From: Ilex aquifolium
Taxonomy: Eukaryota > Streptophyta > Magnoliopsida > Aquifoliales > Aquifoliaceae
DNA: 64,000 bases
Direction of reading: 5' to 3'
Assembly (NCBI GenBank): GCA_951799425.1
Contig: OX637393.1
Location: 20,091,244 to 20,155,243, forward strand
Shown piece by piece: positions 44,477-55,511 of this stretch. Position 1 is the stretch's first letter. Every line of letters starts with the position of its first letter. The position numbers and the translations under genes are program-made. The notes beneath the pieces were generated by a model. It did not search any database, had not been told where the DNA came from, and saw only the letters and a list, made by a program, of their open reading frames with translations.

Positions 44477-44995
44477 TTATAGATCGAGGCTGCAAGGATT
44501 TAACCACGTTTTTGCTTTGCCCTTGAGGGAAAAGGGAAACAATTTCAAACGAGCTATGTCTTCCATAACATAGTTAGTGTTAAAGGTTGCAACTATGTCC
44601 TCGAATTCCTTAATCTGTAAATAAGGATTTTTCTTTTCAATTCCGTGGAATGTAGGAAGTAGTTGCAACATTCCTGGCTTAACTAGGAAGAGATGAGCTT
44701 AGACCGGTAAGAGAATGCATGAGGGAGTGGTGCTACGTGTGGGTTGGGGAAAATCCCGCATTGACCTCGCGGGAGGATCAATTGGGATATTGTTCCCCTC
44801 ATTCCTAGGAGGGGGAAATTTCATTCGTAGATTAGGCACTCTAGGTTCTTGCACTCCCCCACCCCTTTGAATGTTCGGATTGGCACCTACATTCTCAAAA
44901 TTATCACCCGCATCTTCGGGTGGGTCTTGGTCAATGTTCATATTGGGGCCTAAAGGTTGTCTACCCAATCGGTTTTGTTCGTCCCGTCCCCACAT
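44477..44995 (-). pseudogene. Athila-A Gag N-terminal part
   Basis: Two open stretches: 44995-44699 (Asn/Pro-rich leader, MWGRDEQNRLGRQ) and 44671-44477 (LPTFHGIEKKNPYLQIKEFE, LFPFSLKGKAKTWL), the conserved capsid core of Athila Gag. A degenerate, frame-shifted piece lies between 44270 and 44476. Confidence 0.85.
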
Positions 44996-45114
44996 AAAAA
45001 AAACTATCTACAAATGAAAGTATATACAAGGAACAACGTATATCAGCCCATGATGAACAATACGAGACTTACCTCCGTTGTCCGAAAATCACCTTCTCAA
45101 TTCAACGCTTGCTA

Positions 45115-45131
45115 ACCCGGCAATGGTGCCA
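45115..45131 (-). promoter_or_regulatory. Primer binding site of Athila-A, decayed tRNA-Asp type
   Basis: Plus ACCCGGCAATGGTGCCA differs from the tRNA-Asp end CCCCGGCAACGGCGCCA at three positions. Two of these are changes in former CpG contexts. It lies 8 nt inside the LTR. Confidence 0.8.
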
Positions 45132-45139
45132 AAAATTCT

Positions 45140-46920
45140 TGATGTTTTCCCGTTGTATTCCCTAATCTCCGCACATCATCCCTAAATGTGTGTACGGCTT
45201 ATACGGATAGGAGAGTGTCACTCTCCCTTGGAATGATGCAAGAAATGGGGAAACGGATTAATGGTGGGTGAATGATATGTGTGCGTGTGTGTGTGTGTGT
45301 GAACAAAAGTGCTCCCCAAGTGCAAGGAGACTTTTGAGTGTCGTGTTTTACTTGAAAATCGTATTCCAATGGCGTCTCCTCAGGGAAGGAGGTGAATCGT
45401 GTTGAAATTGATTTTGGTGAAAAGGGGAAAAGTGTAAAAATCTTTTGTTGTTTGAGTTTGGGTTGAGGTTGTATCTTAATGAAATTGAAATGGAACAAGT
45501 GTTGGCTAATCCGAAGGGGTCATTCCAATGGGAATGACAACTCAACTCGAGACCTTCCTCCAATGGTGCCTAGATGTTCGATTGTTTCGTAGGAAGCGCA
45601 GGACCAAAATGGGAGTGAGGATTCAGGTATACCCCGTGACAAGTCTATGGTGTATCAAGAACTCACAACCACGTCCACACTCAACCTAGTCAAATCGAGT
45701 CATCGTACACTACGAGGAGGAATGAAAATGAGTTGAAATGGCATACCCAAGAAGAGTTCTCCCTTGGATTAGCCAACTTGTAGTCTAGCTACTCATATTT
45801 AATGCAAGACCATAAATGAAATGAAGAGACGTTGCAAAGAAATGAAGATTGGAACATAGTTTAATGCAAAGAAACTTAAACTAGGAATAAAAACATTCAA
45901 TACCCATTTTAAAACTTGAAATGAAGAAAACTACCTAAAACAATGGTGAAAACCAAAATGGAGAACTAAACTTGCAATGTGCTTGTAATAAATGACATTG
46001 AAGACATTAAATGAAGTTTACATAAGTCTTACAGGAACTACAAGTGAAATGGATGGAAGAACATGTAAAAATCCAATATTTCTCTCACTAACTATGTCTT
46101 CTACTTAGAACTCCTCTCTCTACAATGTAATACAAACTGAATAATGGTAATCAATGATACATTTTCGTCCATAGAGAGCCCCATAGGTGTGTGGCAGGCC
46201 TAACACCAAAAGGGAGCTGATTGGATGCATTTGGCAGGCTAGGACAGGCCTAGCCTGCATCTCCCCTGCATTGTCTCTTCTCTCTCATCCACATTAATGT
46301 CAATGCCTCCAAAATCCAAGCTAAGGTGAGAGGAGGCCTATAGATGTGTAAGGGATGTTAGCGGACAAGTTGGAGAAGTGTAGGTGGGACTCCCAAATGG
46401 CAAAGCTTGAATTGCATGCTATCTGGGCAATCTGGGCAAAACCTTCTAGAAGGTCGAAGCAAACCTTCCGGAAGGTTTGTGCAGGAATAGTTAAAATGGC
46501 AAACCAGTAAGCAAAACCTTCCGGAAGGTTTAGCAAACCTTTTGGAAGGTTCATCCAGTAGACAAAACTTTCCAGAAGGTTTTGGCAGTGAATAGGTAGA
46601 CCAAGGCAAAACCTTCTGGAAGATTTTTGGCAAAACCCTCCGGAAGGTTTTTAGCCAAACCTTCCAAAAGGTTTTCGCACAAACTGCATTTTTCTTGGTT
46701 TTTTCACCCTCCAAGCCTTCCTTTAAGCTATCCCCTCATCTTCATTGACATCAAACACTTCAATGGGGGCTTAACTTGAATCATTTACATCCTTTTACCT
46801 GCATTTACACAGAACTCCATCAAAGAGAAGATTAAACGCATTTCTCCCCAATTTCACGACATAAGCAAGTATAAAAGGGCATATTAGCATATAATATATG
46901 TAATGTTTTTGTGCTAATCA
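45140..46920 (-). repeat. 5' LTR of Athila-A
   Basis: 1781 bp, TGATGTTTTCCC to GTGCTAATCA. It matches the 3' LTR pieces at 7779-8139, 15257-16326 and 18194-18473. A TG microsatellite lies at 45278-45302. The palindrome cluster is at 46437-46672. Confidence 0.88.
46437..46672. repeat. ACCTTCCGGAAGGT cluster in the Athila-A 5' LTR
   Basis: About nine units, two or three perfect and the others with one to three changes, are spaced 20-45 bp apart. The motif equals that of the internal cluster at 20122-20260. Confidence 0.85.
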
Positions 46921-47030
46921 CACCACCATCCATGTTAATCATTTCAGAGACTACTCCAACTAATTCCAACCTAGGACATCTAAAAATTGCTAGACAAAAG
47001 GCAACAAATGACAACTGGTCTCTCTCTCCT

Positions 47031-48383
47031 CTACTTCTCCCCATCATCATCATCATCGTCGTCATCATCTCCCTTATCATCACCATCATCCTCCTCCTCA
47101 TCTTCTCCAGAATCTGCAAAATCAAGCACAACAATCGAGAGGGCTGGAGCAGGAGGATGGACAGAAGTGCTAGCCCTAGGAGTTTGTGGTGGGATATCTA
47201 ATACGACAGTTGGTGGTGGTGGCACCTCAAGGATAGGCTCTCCCGGGAAGGTCTGCTCAAAAACTCTCTTCATCATCAAAGTCAGCAGCTGCAGAGTTCC
47301 CCCACACTCATTCAATCTCCCCCCGATTCCAGTCAACCACTTGGGATCAGTCATTCAAGGGGTAGACGTGGATGTAGATGGCCTAAACGTAGATGGCCCA
47401 ACCTTCTCCTCATAGTGCCTGGATCCCTGAGTCATAGCCTTCCTTTTCTTGATACTTTGTTTGCCTATTGGGCCAAACTCATATGGGGACAACACGTCAC
47501 TAGGGGAGACTTTGATCTTGCTCCTTAAACAAATCTTGTTGACCAAGTGGGCACAGGGCATGTTCACCCTAGGCTTTGTGGCCTGGGCATAATCCCTCAT
47601 CACCTCCCGAATCATCAGTGCGATGTCCATCCGAGATCCAGCCATGAACTCATAGAGTAGGGCCATCTTTTCTACCACAGGCTTCTTCTACGATCCCCAT
47701 GGTAGGACGTTGTAATGGAGAATCTTGTGCATAACTCCATATGCATGCTTGAGCCCCCTGACTTGGATTTTGCCATTGAATTCTGCAAGGTTTTTGTACA
47801 TCAAGTTTGCATACTAATGGAGTTGCTTCCTCTCTTCATCGTCATGAGGGTAGTCGATTCTATCGGGAGGAGGCCTTTGATAATGCAACACCTCAGCTAT
47901 GACTGTCAGGTGACATCAATTTTTTCCCCTGCACCGTGATTCTCAAAAGCTCCAGCTCGACATCCACAACCATCAATTTCTGATAAAACTCTTGGCAAAA
48001 AGGGAGCACATTCCCCTTCACCTCTTGGAAACAAAACTGTAAACCATGGTTCTCAATAGTTTTTAAAACATCATAATCTAGCCCCAAAGTAGGTCTATCC
48101 ACCCGACGCTCACACGTCACGTTTCCCACCCCAATGGTCTCCGAATGGGGGTCACTTTTCCTTTTTTTTTTCTCTGTTCCCCACCACTTGGGCTTGGTTC
48201 ATCCGCCTTTCTTCGGGTCCCCATGCCCATTTGTTTCATCGGGGCAGGACTTGCTTGTTTCATGTGTGCCATCAAAGCCAATAACACACCAAAAACCAAA
48301 AATGGGAAAACCCACTCCCAAATCAAAGCAAACATATCAAAAGGTGGAGAAGAGTGCTTACCATTACTTGCCATGATCACCAA
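47031..48383 (-). pseudogene. Athila-C env-like ORF, broken
   Basis: Sense order: 48383-48117 with a hydrophobic segment (residues about 20-41, IWEWVFPFLVFGVLLALMA) and a basic linker; another frame (48129-47893) with ENHGLQFCFQEVKGN and CQEFYQKL; then 47678-47355 (REVMRDYAQATKPRVNMP, KKRKAM) and, after one stop, 47354-47031 ending in an Asp/Glu-rich tail. It is co-linear with the Athila-A copy at 18790-19842. A membrane-associated role is conceivable from the single hydrophobic segment; real function is unknown. Confidence 0.7.
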
Positions 48384-48554
48384 ATTCTAACCTTGAGTGG
48401 AGTAGTTGAGGAATTAGAAGGATGCCCAAAGGTTTTTAGATGACTTGGAAGGTTTCTATCAAGAAGAGAGTGTTTGAAACGAGAAGAAATGGGAATTATG
48501 AAATGAAAACCAAATTTTCCCCTTTTAAAACCCTCGATTTTCACAAATTAGGGC

Positions 48555-48620
48555 ACAAGGTTCCAGTACCTCCTCAAGCAGGTACCGGTACCTCTTTGAC
48601 TTGGTACCGGTACCTGCCCT
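48555..48620. repeat. GGTACCGGTACC cluster upstream of the Athila-C env-like ORF
   Basis: A degenerate GTTCCAGTACC is followed by CAGGTACCGGTACCTC and TTGGTACCGGTACCTG. The flank AAAACCCTCG is the same as next to the Athila-A cluster (20102-20111), so the sites are equivalent. The motif matches the Athila-C LTR (7228-7445). Confidence 0.85.
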
Positions 48621-50843
48621 TAATTCTACAAAAAAAATTCTTTGTTGCTCTTTTTTACTCCCATTCCACTTTATCTTTCTTATTTGACTCTAATACATTC
48701 TAACAACCTACTTCCTAACTTAACTATCCAAAAACATGATCTACGCTAGTCAATCACACTGTCTGACTTTGCCTGAATTCATTTACGAAATTGCAATGCG
48801 ATTTAATTCTTGATGATTTCAAAACACATGTAATGGAATTCTAAGTCTAACAAAATGAACACCATCAAGTAAAGCACAAAACAAAGTCTATGATATTCTA
48901 ATTTCTTCCTATCCTACTCACTACATTTTTAAACCACTAGGTGATCCCTAGCGGATGAGTTTTTCCCGTGAAGGTTTACAGTGAAGCCACCTACAAACTT
49001 CTTTCTCTTTCTTTTTTTTTTTTTTCATATCCAGTATTTGAAACATATTTCATCATCCTAACTAGCCCTGGGGTGCCTTGAACCAAAATTTTCGCATTCA
49101 CCCGAACTAGTTACCCATGAGTCATACCACAGATTTAAATGCTATTCAAAAATAGTTCACTTACACATCTCCCTTCAAGACTCGTGTGTGTGTGTAATGA
49201 CCATGACATTTTAAAAAACTTACCCAAAAACCTCTACATCCATTTTAGCTATCCAAATTCAGCTTCGATGCAATTCCCACCAAGGGTTTTTAGTCATAGT
49301 GAATCACTCTATAGTTATAGTGACTTTCTCTCAATGTTTCTACGTGAGGCAGAATCTTGTATTCAAAAACGAAGTATAATTCACATATAATCCCAATTGG
49401 AAAAGAACATTAAACAATTGAAATGACCTTGGCATAATCTCATGAATTGAATGTTAAAATAGTGTCATTGACTTCTCTTTTCCTTTAGAATGTACTTTTG
49501 TAATGTATCATTGAGAAAAAAAAGGACTTTTTTTGGTTATAACGTGGCTTTGGGTGAGGCCTAAGAGAAACGAAGGGAAAAAAGAGCTCAAAGTGAATTA
49601 TCCCAAGAATATGGCGTTAAAGTCACAATTCACCTTTTTGGTGCATCATTCATTTTTTTCCAATCCCCCTTCATTTTAATTCCATTTTTTTTCTTTCTTT
49701 CTCTTTTTCTTTTCACCCTTTTCTTGTTGTTTTTGCCTTCTTCGGCCCCTTTTTTTTCTTTTTCTTTGTCTTTTTGCTTTTGCGTTCCCTTTTTTCAGTC
49801 CATGCTGACATCATCCCTTTGTTTCATTTTCAATCATCACATCCCCTTCTTCAATATAAGCATTGCTCATCTCGGGATAACCAAGGTACGACAAATATAA
49901 TCCACATGGCCTGGTAAAAAATGTGGTTAAGGAAATGAAATTTGTTCATTTACAGCTCAATCACGGTGACTAGGGACAATATTTTGAACAGAAAGGCTAA
50001 GGCTCAATGTTGATCAAAGAAGGCCTAAAATCATTTCTCATAGATACATGGCCAAGTACTGCTATGCATTTCAGATCAAGTCAATTAACTATCATTTTGC
50101 ACACTAACCAAAGCAAGAATAATGAGACTATTGAACAGAATTGAATTCGAAAGATTTTTCGTTTTTCGTACATGTAAGTTAACCCTCCAAAAAGGGATGA
50201 CATAATGGCTCACAAGGGTACTTCATTCATCTCCACTATTTCTGCCAAGCTCTTTAAGATGTGAATCTCCTTTGGTAAATTGCAAAAAAATTACATCTTC
50301 ACGGTGCACTTTGGTTGAGTTTGACTGAAGACATGCATGTGCTACTTAAGCATAGGATAAACTTCTATAGTACACCCATATGTTAAAAGTTCAAGTTCTA
50401 GGTCAAGCAAACACAGGTCCCAAAACAGTTAGGAGGCAAAATATAGTTCAATATCGAATATTTTTATATTTGTTTTTCAAAAAAAAAATTTAAAATTTCA
50501 TCAAATTTTTTTCAGCTTATCATCAATAAAATGGTGTATCATGCAAATGATGTATCTCACCACAAAATAGTATTATCAACAAAAATGGTGTATCATGCAA
50601 ATGGTGCACCTCACCAACTTAAACTAGGCATTGTCCTCAATGCAACAAAAAAGAAATGTAACGAGATGAGATAAATTTAAATACAAGAAGGGTAAGAAAA
50701 CACCTCGCACTGAACTTTAATAAAAACACTGCTGGCTGCAAAAACAAAGGAAAACACTAAGTACAATGGAAAGTAAGTCAACAATTTAACTAGTGAAATA
50801 AAGTAGTAAGAAAAATAATTGTACACTAACATTTATTGAATAA
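48621..50843 (-). other. Noncoding region between IN and env-like ORF of Athila-C
   Basis: No supported gene. It aligns with the noncoding regions of Athila-A and element N (CTAGGTGATCCCTAG near 48941; a T-rich stretch 49640-49800; CATTGTCCTCAATGC near 50629). The central polypurine tract is decayed here (CACCTCACCAACTT). Confidence 0.65.
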
Positions 50844-51488
50844 CTATGCCTCAACAAGATCCGGGTAGACTGGATCAACCAAATCCTCCTCGAATTCCTG
50901 AAGTTCAAAACCCTCAAAGAATGGTTTAAGTCTTTGGCCAATGAACTTGAATGTCTTGCCATCCTCCGGGTTTTCTATGTTCACGGCTCCATGTAGGTAT
51001 GCCACCTTGACAATGTAGGGGCCATCCCATCGTGATCGAAGTTTCCCTTGGAAAATGAAGAGGCGGAAATTATACAAGAGCACTTTTTGGCTAGGCTCGA
51101 ATGTTTTCCTTACAATGGATTTGTCATGAAAGATTTTAGCCATTTCTTTGTGAATTCTAGAGCTCTCATATGCATCCCAGTGGATTTCCTTCAACTCATT
51201 TATCTCCAACTTCCTATGACTCCCAGCTAAGCCTAGATTGAAATTCATAGTTTTTTATGACCCAATATGCCTTGTGCTCCATCTCCACTAGCAAGTGATA
51301 GGTCTTACCATAAACTAACCTATAGGGAGATATACCAAGAATGGTCATCTAAGCGGTGTGGTAAGCCCATAAGGCATTAGTCAATTTAAGTGACCAATCA
51401 TTTCGGTTAGGTTTAACCATCTTCTCAAGTATGCTCTTGATCTCCCTATTATCCAACTCATCTTGGCTATTGGTCTGTGGTGATATGC
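50844..51488 (-). pseudogene. Athila-C integrase C-terminal fragment
   Basis: The open stretch 51248-50844 has LAGSHRKLEINELKEIHWDA, FEPSQKVLLYN, RWDGPYIVKVAY and the end [13 protein letters not shown] VDPVYPDLVEA. It is co-linear with Athila-A 24520-24089. Upstream (to 51488) the frame is degenerate but recognisable up to YHP-Q. It is cut by the old Tekay LTR. Confidence 0.82.
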
Positions 51489-52552
51489 TGTAAATCTGGA
51501 AAAATTTGAACTTTTATGAAAAAGGGCAAAACGATAATTAACCATTGTGGTACGGGTTAAAAACCCAAATTTTTCTAGAACTCGGATGACAAAAAGGACC
51601 TCACCGTTAGATTCGTCTTGTGAAATCTAGTTACCCAGTCAATTTTTGTTGAATTCTAAAATAATCAAATTTTTCACGTTTTACGATGCGATCGAGTGTC
51701 GCGTAATCAAAATAAACGCGATCGGAATTTGATTGAGAAACATGGGAAATAATTTAAAGTTAGTTCAAATAAAATATGTTGAACATAATACGAGACGAGA
51801 TTTAATTGATTCGGGATAAAATTGGATCAGAAAAAGACGGGACGTGTGGCGCAATGAGGGCCAAGTATTAAGGGGTATAAATAGGAGAGAAAATCATATT
51901 TATCCCTATTTTACACCAGATTTTTGATAGAGAGAGAGAAAGAAGAGAGAAATTCAAGGGTTCTTCCATCTTCTTCTTGCGATCTAGGGTCAATCGTTCA
52001 TCGAATCGCCTCGGGCCAAGAACGAAAGTTGTTCTATGCAACGAGAACTACGTCTATGTACAAAAAATCGCAGAATTGGCCAAAGTATCAATATTGAGAT
52101 TTTCGGAAATCAAGTTTTGGAGCTTGATTTGGGCTTCTTGGAGTTTCTACCATTCGCATTACGCTTCAAGAGGTAGGGTTCTTATCTTAGCTAGGCTTAT
52201 TTTCAACTTAGGGTTTGCGTATGAAGTGGGTAACATGATTAGAGATGATATCTCTTGTCTTGATATATTCTTAGTGTGACTAGAGTGTGGAAAATGGGTA
52301 TAGAACATGTTAAACCAATTCTTATATAAATTGAGTTTGTTGAAATTGCTTGATTTGGGAATTTCATGGATAATGTGATGTGTTGGGCATGATTATGTGT
52401 TACATGATTATGTGCTTTAAAGGTGTTTGATAAAATGCCGAGGAAGGATTAAGTATGTTAATTGAATGGATATGATATAATATGCTTGGTGGAAATTGTG
52501 GAATGTAATTATTTGCTCATGATATAATTGACATTGTGAAAATTGTGTATGT
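51489..52552 (+). mobile_element. Old Tekay LTR, first part
   Basis: Starts TGTAAATCTGGAAAAATTTG and is clearly related to the Tekay-T LTR start. A TATA box (TATAAATAGG) is at 51876, and GA repeats follow at 51928. The left target duplication would be TATGC (51484-51488), partner not seen. It is split at TATGT by Tekay-T and resumes at 62799. Confidence 0.8.
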
Positions 52553-52940
52553 TGTGAAACCCGGGAAAATTTGAAATTTTTCTGAAGAAGGGCAAAATGG
52601 TAATTTGCCATTACTGCACGTATTTGAAATACATATGTTCTAGACCTCGGATGAGGAAACGGAGTGCGTCGTTGGATTCGCAACGCGAAATCTAGTGACC
52701 ACAAGAAAATTCGTTGAATTTCGAGATAGTCGGATTTTGCACGTAGTTCGAGACGACTGCGTGGCGATTGACCTTTTAAAGGTCCCCAAAAACGAGAAAT
52801 ATTAAATTTCCTTATAATTGGATTAATGTGCCAATAAAATTTATTTGGACTTAATCCGGGACTTAATGAGTCGTTTCGGGACGAAAAACGGACCCGAAAG
52901 TAATAAACGAGCGGTGCGATGTAGACCACACATTTAAAAT

Positions 52941-52948
52941 TATAAATA
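52941..52948 (+). promoter_or_regulatory. Tekay-T LTR TATA box
   Basis: TATAAATAGG context, about 390 bp into the LTR, followed by a GA-rich tract. The same site is at 60579 in the 3' LTR. Confidence 0.65.
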
Positions 52949-54479
52949 GGAGCTAAAATATCTGAAAAATCAGATTTCCAAGCCACTTGAGTCTTTGTTC
53001 AGCCGTTCAAAGAGAGAGAGAAAGAGAGGAGAGAGAAAAGGGTTTTCTTAAGCCTTTCTCCGGCGATTTCTCCGACAACCGTCGCTCGGATTCCGTCGAG
53101 CTAGAAGAGAGAGGTGATCTACTCGTCGAGGGCTACGTCTACGTACCAAAAATAAGGCGTTTCACCGAAGATCCAAAGGTGGAGTTTGGGGAAAGTCTTG
53201 GATTTTGGGTGATTTTGGTGTATAGAGATTGCCTACATCTCTATTGAGGTAGGGGTTAATCCTATCTTGGATCATTCTACTCTAGGTGTAGCTAGAATAA
53301 GGGTATACATAAATATATGCATGAGTAATAATGTATATATGTGATTTATGGTTTGTGCCTACAAGGTGTTTGTTTAAATGCCTTAGTTGATAAATGGGTG
53401 TTATTTCAATTATATTGTGATAACATATTTGTGTGTATAGAGATAATTGAAATTTATGCTCTATGTTGTCAAGATATGACTTTGATATGTTGATATGAAT
53501 ATGTGGTTTGGTAGTTATATGCACTTGATATAATTGCCATGAAGTTATGACATGTTGAACATGTGGATACATTGCTCATGTGGTAGATGTTACATTATGA
53601 GCATTTTCATGGCATCACATTCATGGGACTATTGCATGAGTGTTGGTGTGTGGGAGATGCATGGATATAATCAACACCTTGTTTGGTGGTTGATATGTGG
53701 GCTTGGAAATGTGGACCGATGGTCACATGGAGTCACATGATTGCATTGCATAAGGAAAAACTTGTGTTGGGTATAGTAAGAAGGGGCATGACGACTTCCT
53801 TGGGTGCAAAACCCTAAACCACTTGGTTGAGTCACTTGGCCGGCGGTGAGATTCCAGAAAAGTGACACGGTGTACGGAACCGGCGGTGTGATTCCGAAAA
53901 TCCGTTGCCCAAAGAAAACACAAGGGTTTTGGTTATAAAAACACCCATTCAATGGGTAGATTCCAATGATGATCGGATTTCATAACGATCATTGGATGGG
54001 TTTTTCCGTCAATAGACGGGGTGCATTACACTTTGGCGTTGCATTGTGTTGCGTGAGTCGGTGGGGACTCGGGTTGAAATGCATGGGTGAGTGTCACTTC
54101 ATTCCATGGCATGGCATTGTTGCATTCCATCATAGAATGCATAAGTATGTGAAATGTTAAGTGATATGTTTATGTTATGATTACATGAGCATGTGCATCT
54201 AGGGGGAGAGTAACCTCTATAGGTTTATCTCTACTGGGCGTTGTGCTCACCCTATACGGGAAACCATTTTCAGGTGTCGGGTTTACACCGGCGATTGGCT
54301 CCCATGGAGAGCATCAAGAATGAAGGGGGCCGGCTTGTGGCCTTAGATTAAGTTTTGTAAAACCTTTAACAAAATTCCATTTTGATGTATATATATTATG
54401 GAATGAATTGTAATAGAGATTGTATGAGTTGGGTATTATATGGAAAATCTCATTAAACATGTATTGAATGAGTTTGGAG

Positions 54480-54947
54480 TGTATGGGGTAGCTTTAAGGA
54501 TGGTTTGGAGGGGGAAGAAATCCATTTTTATGCTCACAGTCTGAAAACCTACCGGAAGGTGTGTGTCGGACTTCCGGAAGGTTTTGCTAAAAACCCCAGC
54601 TTGCCTTGCTCACAGCTAATACCTTCCGGAAGGTTTTGCCCACTGGAATGAACCTTCCGGAAGATTTTAGCTACTGGAGTAAAACCTACCGGAAGGACCT
54701 GCCTACTGGAGTGGACCTTCCGGAAGGTTTTGCCTTGGGTTTCTTTTTGGACTGCCGAGTTCTTCCGGAAGGTTTTGTTTTCTGGAATGAACCTTCCGGA
54801 AGGTTTTGGCTACTGGAATGGACCTTCCGGAAGGTTTTTTGCTACTGATGTCGACCTTCCGGAAGTTCTTGAAATTAATCTTTTTCATGTAACAGTTCCT
54901 TCAGTGACCTTCCGGAAGGTGTATGTCGACCTTCCGGAAGGTTTTTC
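54480..54947 (+). repeat. ACCTTCCGGAAGGT array, block shared with an Athila-type LTR
   Basis: About 13 palindromic units lie in a 468-bp block. Its reverse complement is co-linear with 36712-37174, including non-repetitive flanks. It lies downstream of the TATA box, so it would be part of the transcript leader. The second copy is at 62118-62585. Confidence 0.9.
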
Positions 54948-55163
54948 CAAAAAAACTTGAAATTTTCAAAATGCTTAACCATGCTTTTGGGCTTTGTTTT
55001 CTTTGACTTCTATGACATAAATGGAGGTATAATTGACCTTGTGGATGGTAAATCTGATTAAAAGCATGTGAGTGACGTGGTGTCGGGTTATACGACTATC
55101 ACGAGTATTTCCGCGGGTTGATGGGTTATCAACGGGACCCCCGGATTTTGGGGTGTCACAGCT

Positions 55164-55175
55164 TGGTATCAGAGC
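55164..55175 (+). promoter_or_regulatory. Primer binding site of Tekay-T (initiator-Met tRNA)
   Basis: TGGTATCAGAGC, 3 nt inside the 5' LTR. Confidence 0.95.
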
Positions 55176-55511
55176 ATAGGTTTACGATAAACCTAGGGCT
55201 TGAGGGGCATGGGTTTAGACCATTACATTCCATGTGCATACATGTTAATTGTTGTTTGCTATATGTTATGTGCTACATGACATGTGAATTATATACATGG
55301 TAGAATGTATATGTAAAGGAACACATTAGGTTAGAAAATATAACCTTGGGTTCGGAATAAGGGATGAACGGAGTGGTTCATGGTATAAATGTCTACTAGT
55401 GGGTGGCATAAGCATTACTAGTGAGACAATGAGAGGAATTCTCAAAGTTTCAATCTTGATCCCTATTTTCGGGATACCTTGTGAGACTTGTTTGCTATCT
55501 GACAAATATAG

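Larger units (their letters stand above)
7779..46931 (-). mobile_element. Athila-A, near-complete Athila-lineage element with nested insertions
   Basis: In minus sense: 5' LTR (45140-46920), primer site (45115-45131), gag and PR (44995-42209), RT, RNase H and IN (26870-24089), env-like region (19842-18790), polypurine tract (18474-18486), 3' LTR (18473-7779). Insertions inside it are N (8140-15256), solo LTRs 16327-18193 and 21044-22778, and G (26910-42215). The target duplication is probably ATGTT (7774-7778 and 46932-46936). This requires an extra 11 bp (46921-46931) beyond the 5' LTR terminus. All coding regions are broken. Confidence 0.8.
52553..55160 (+). repeat. 5' LTR of Tekay-T
   Basis: TGTGAAACCC to GTGTCACA. 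A TATA box lies at 52941 and a GAGAGA tract at 53009-53036. The ACCTTCCGGAAGGT array is near the 3' end (54542-54947). Antisense and sense ORFs here are identical in both LTRs and are not gene-like. Confidence 0.95.

Noticed and set aside
7779..46931. Tandem array of two Athila elements sharing the LTR at 45140-46920
   Set aside because: The sequence right of 46920 lacks a proper polypurine tract, and ATGTT flanks both sides, so nesting of Athila-A in Athila-C explains the data better. Tandem sharing is not fully excluded.
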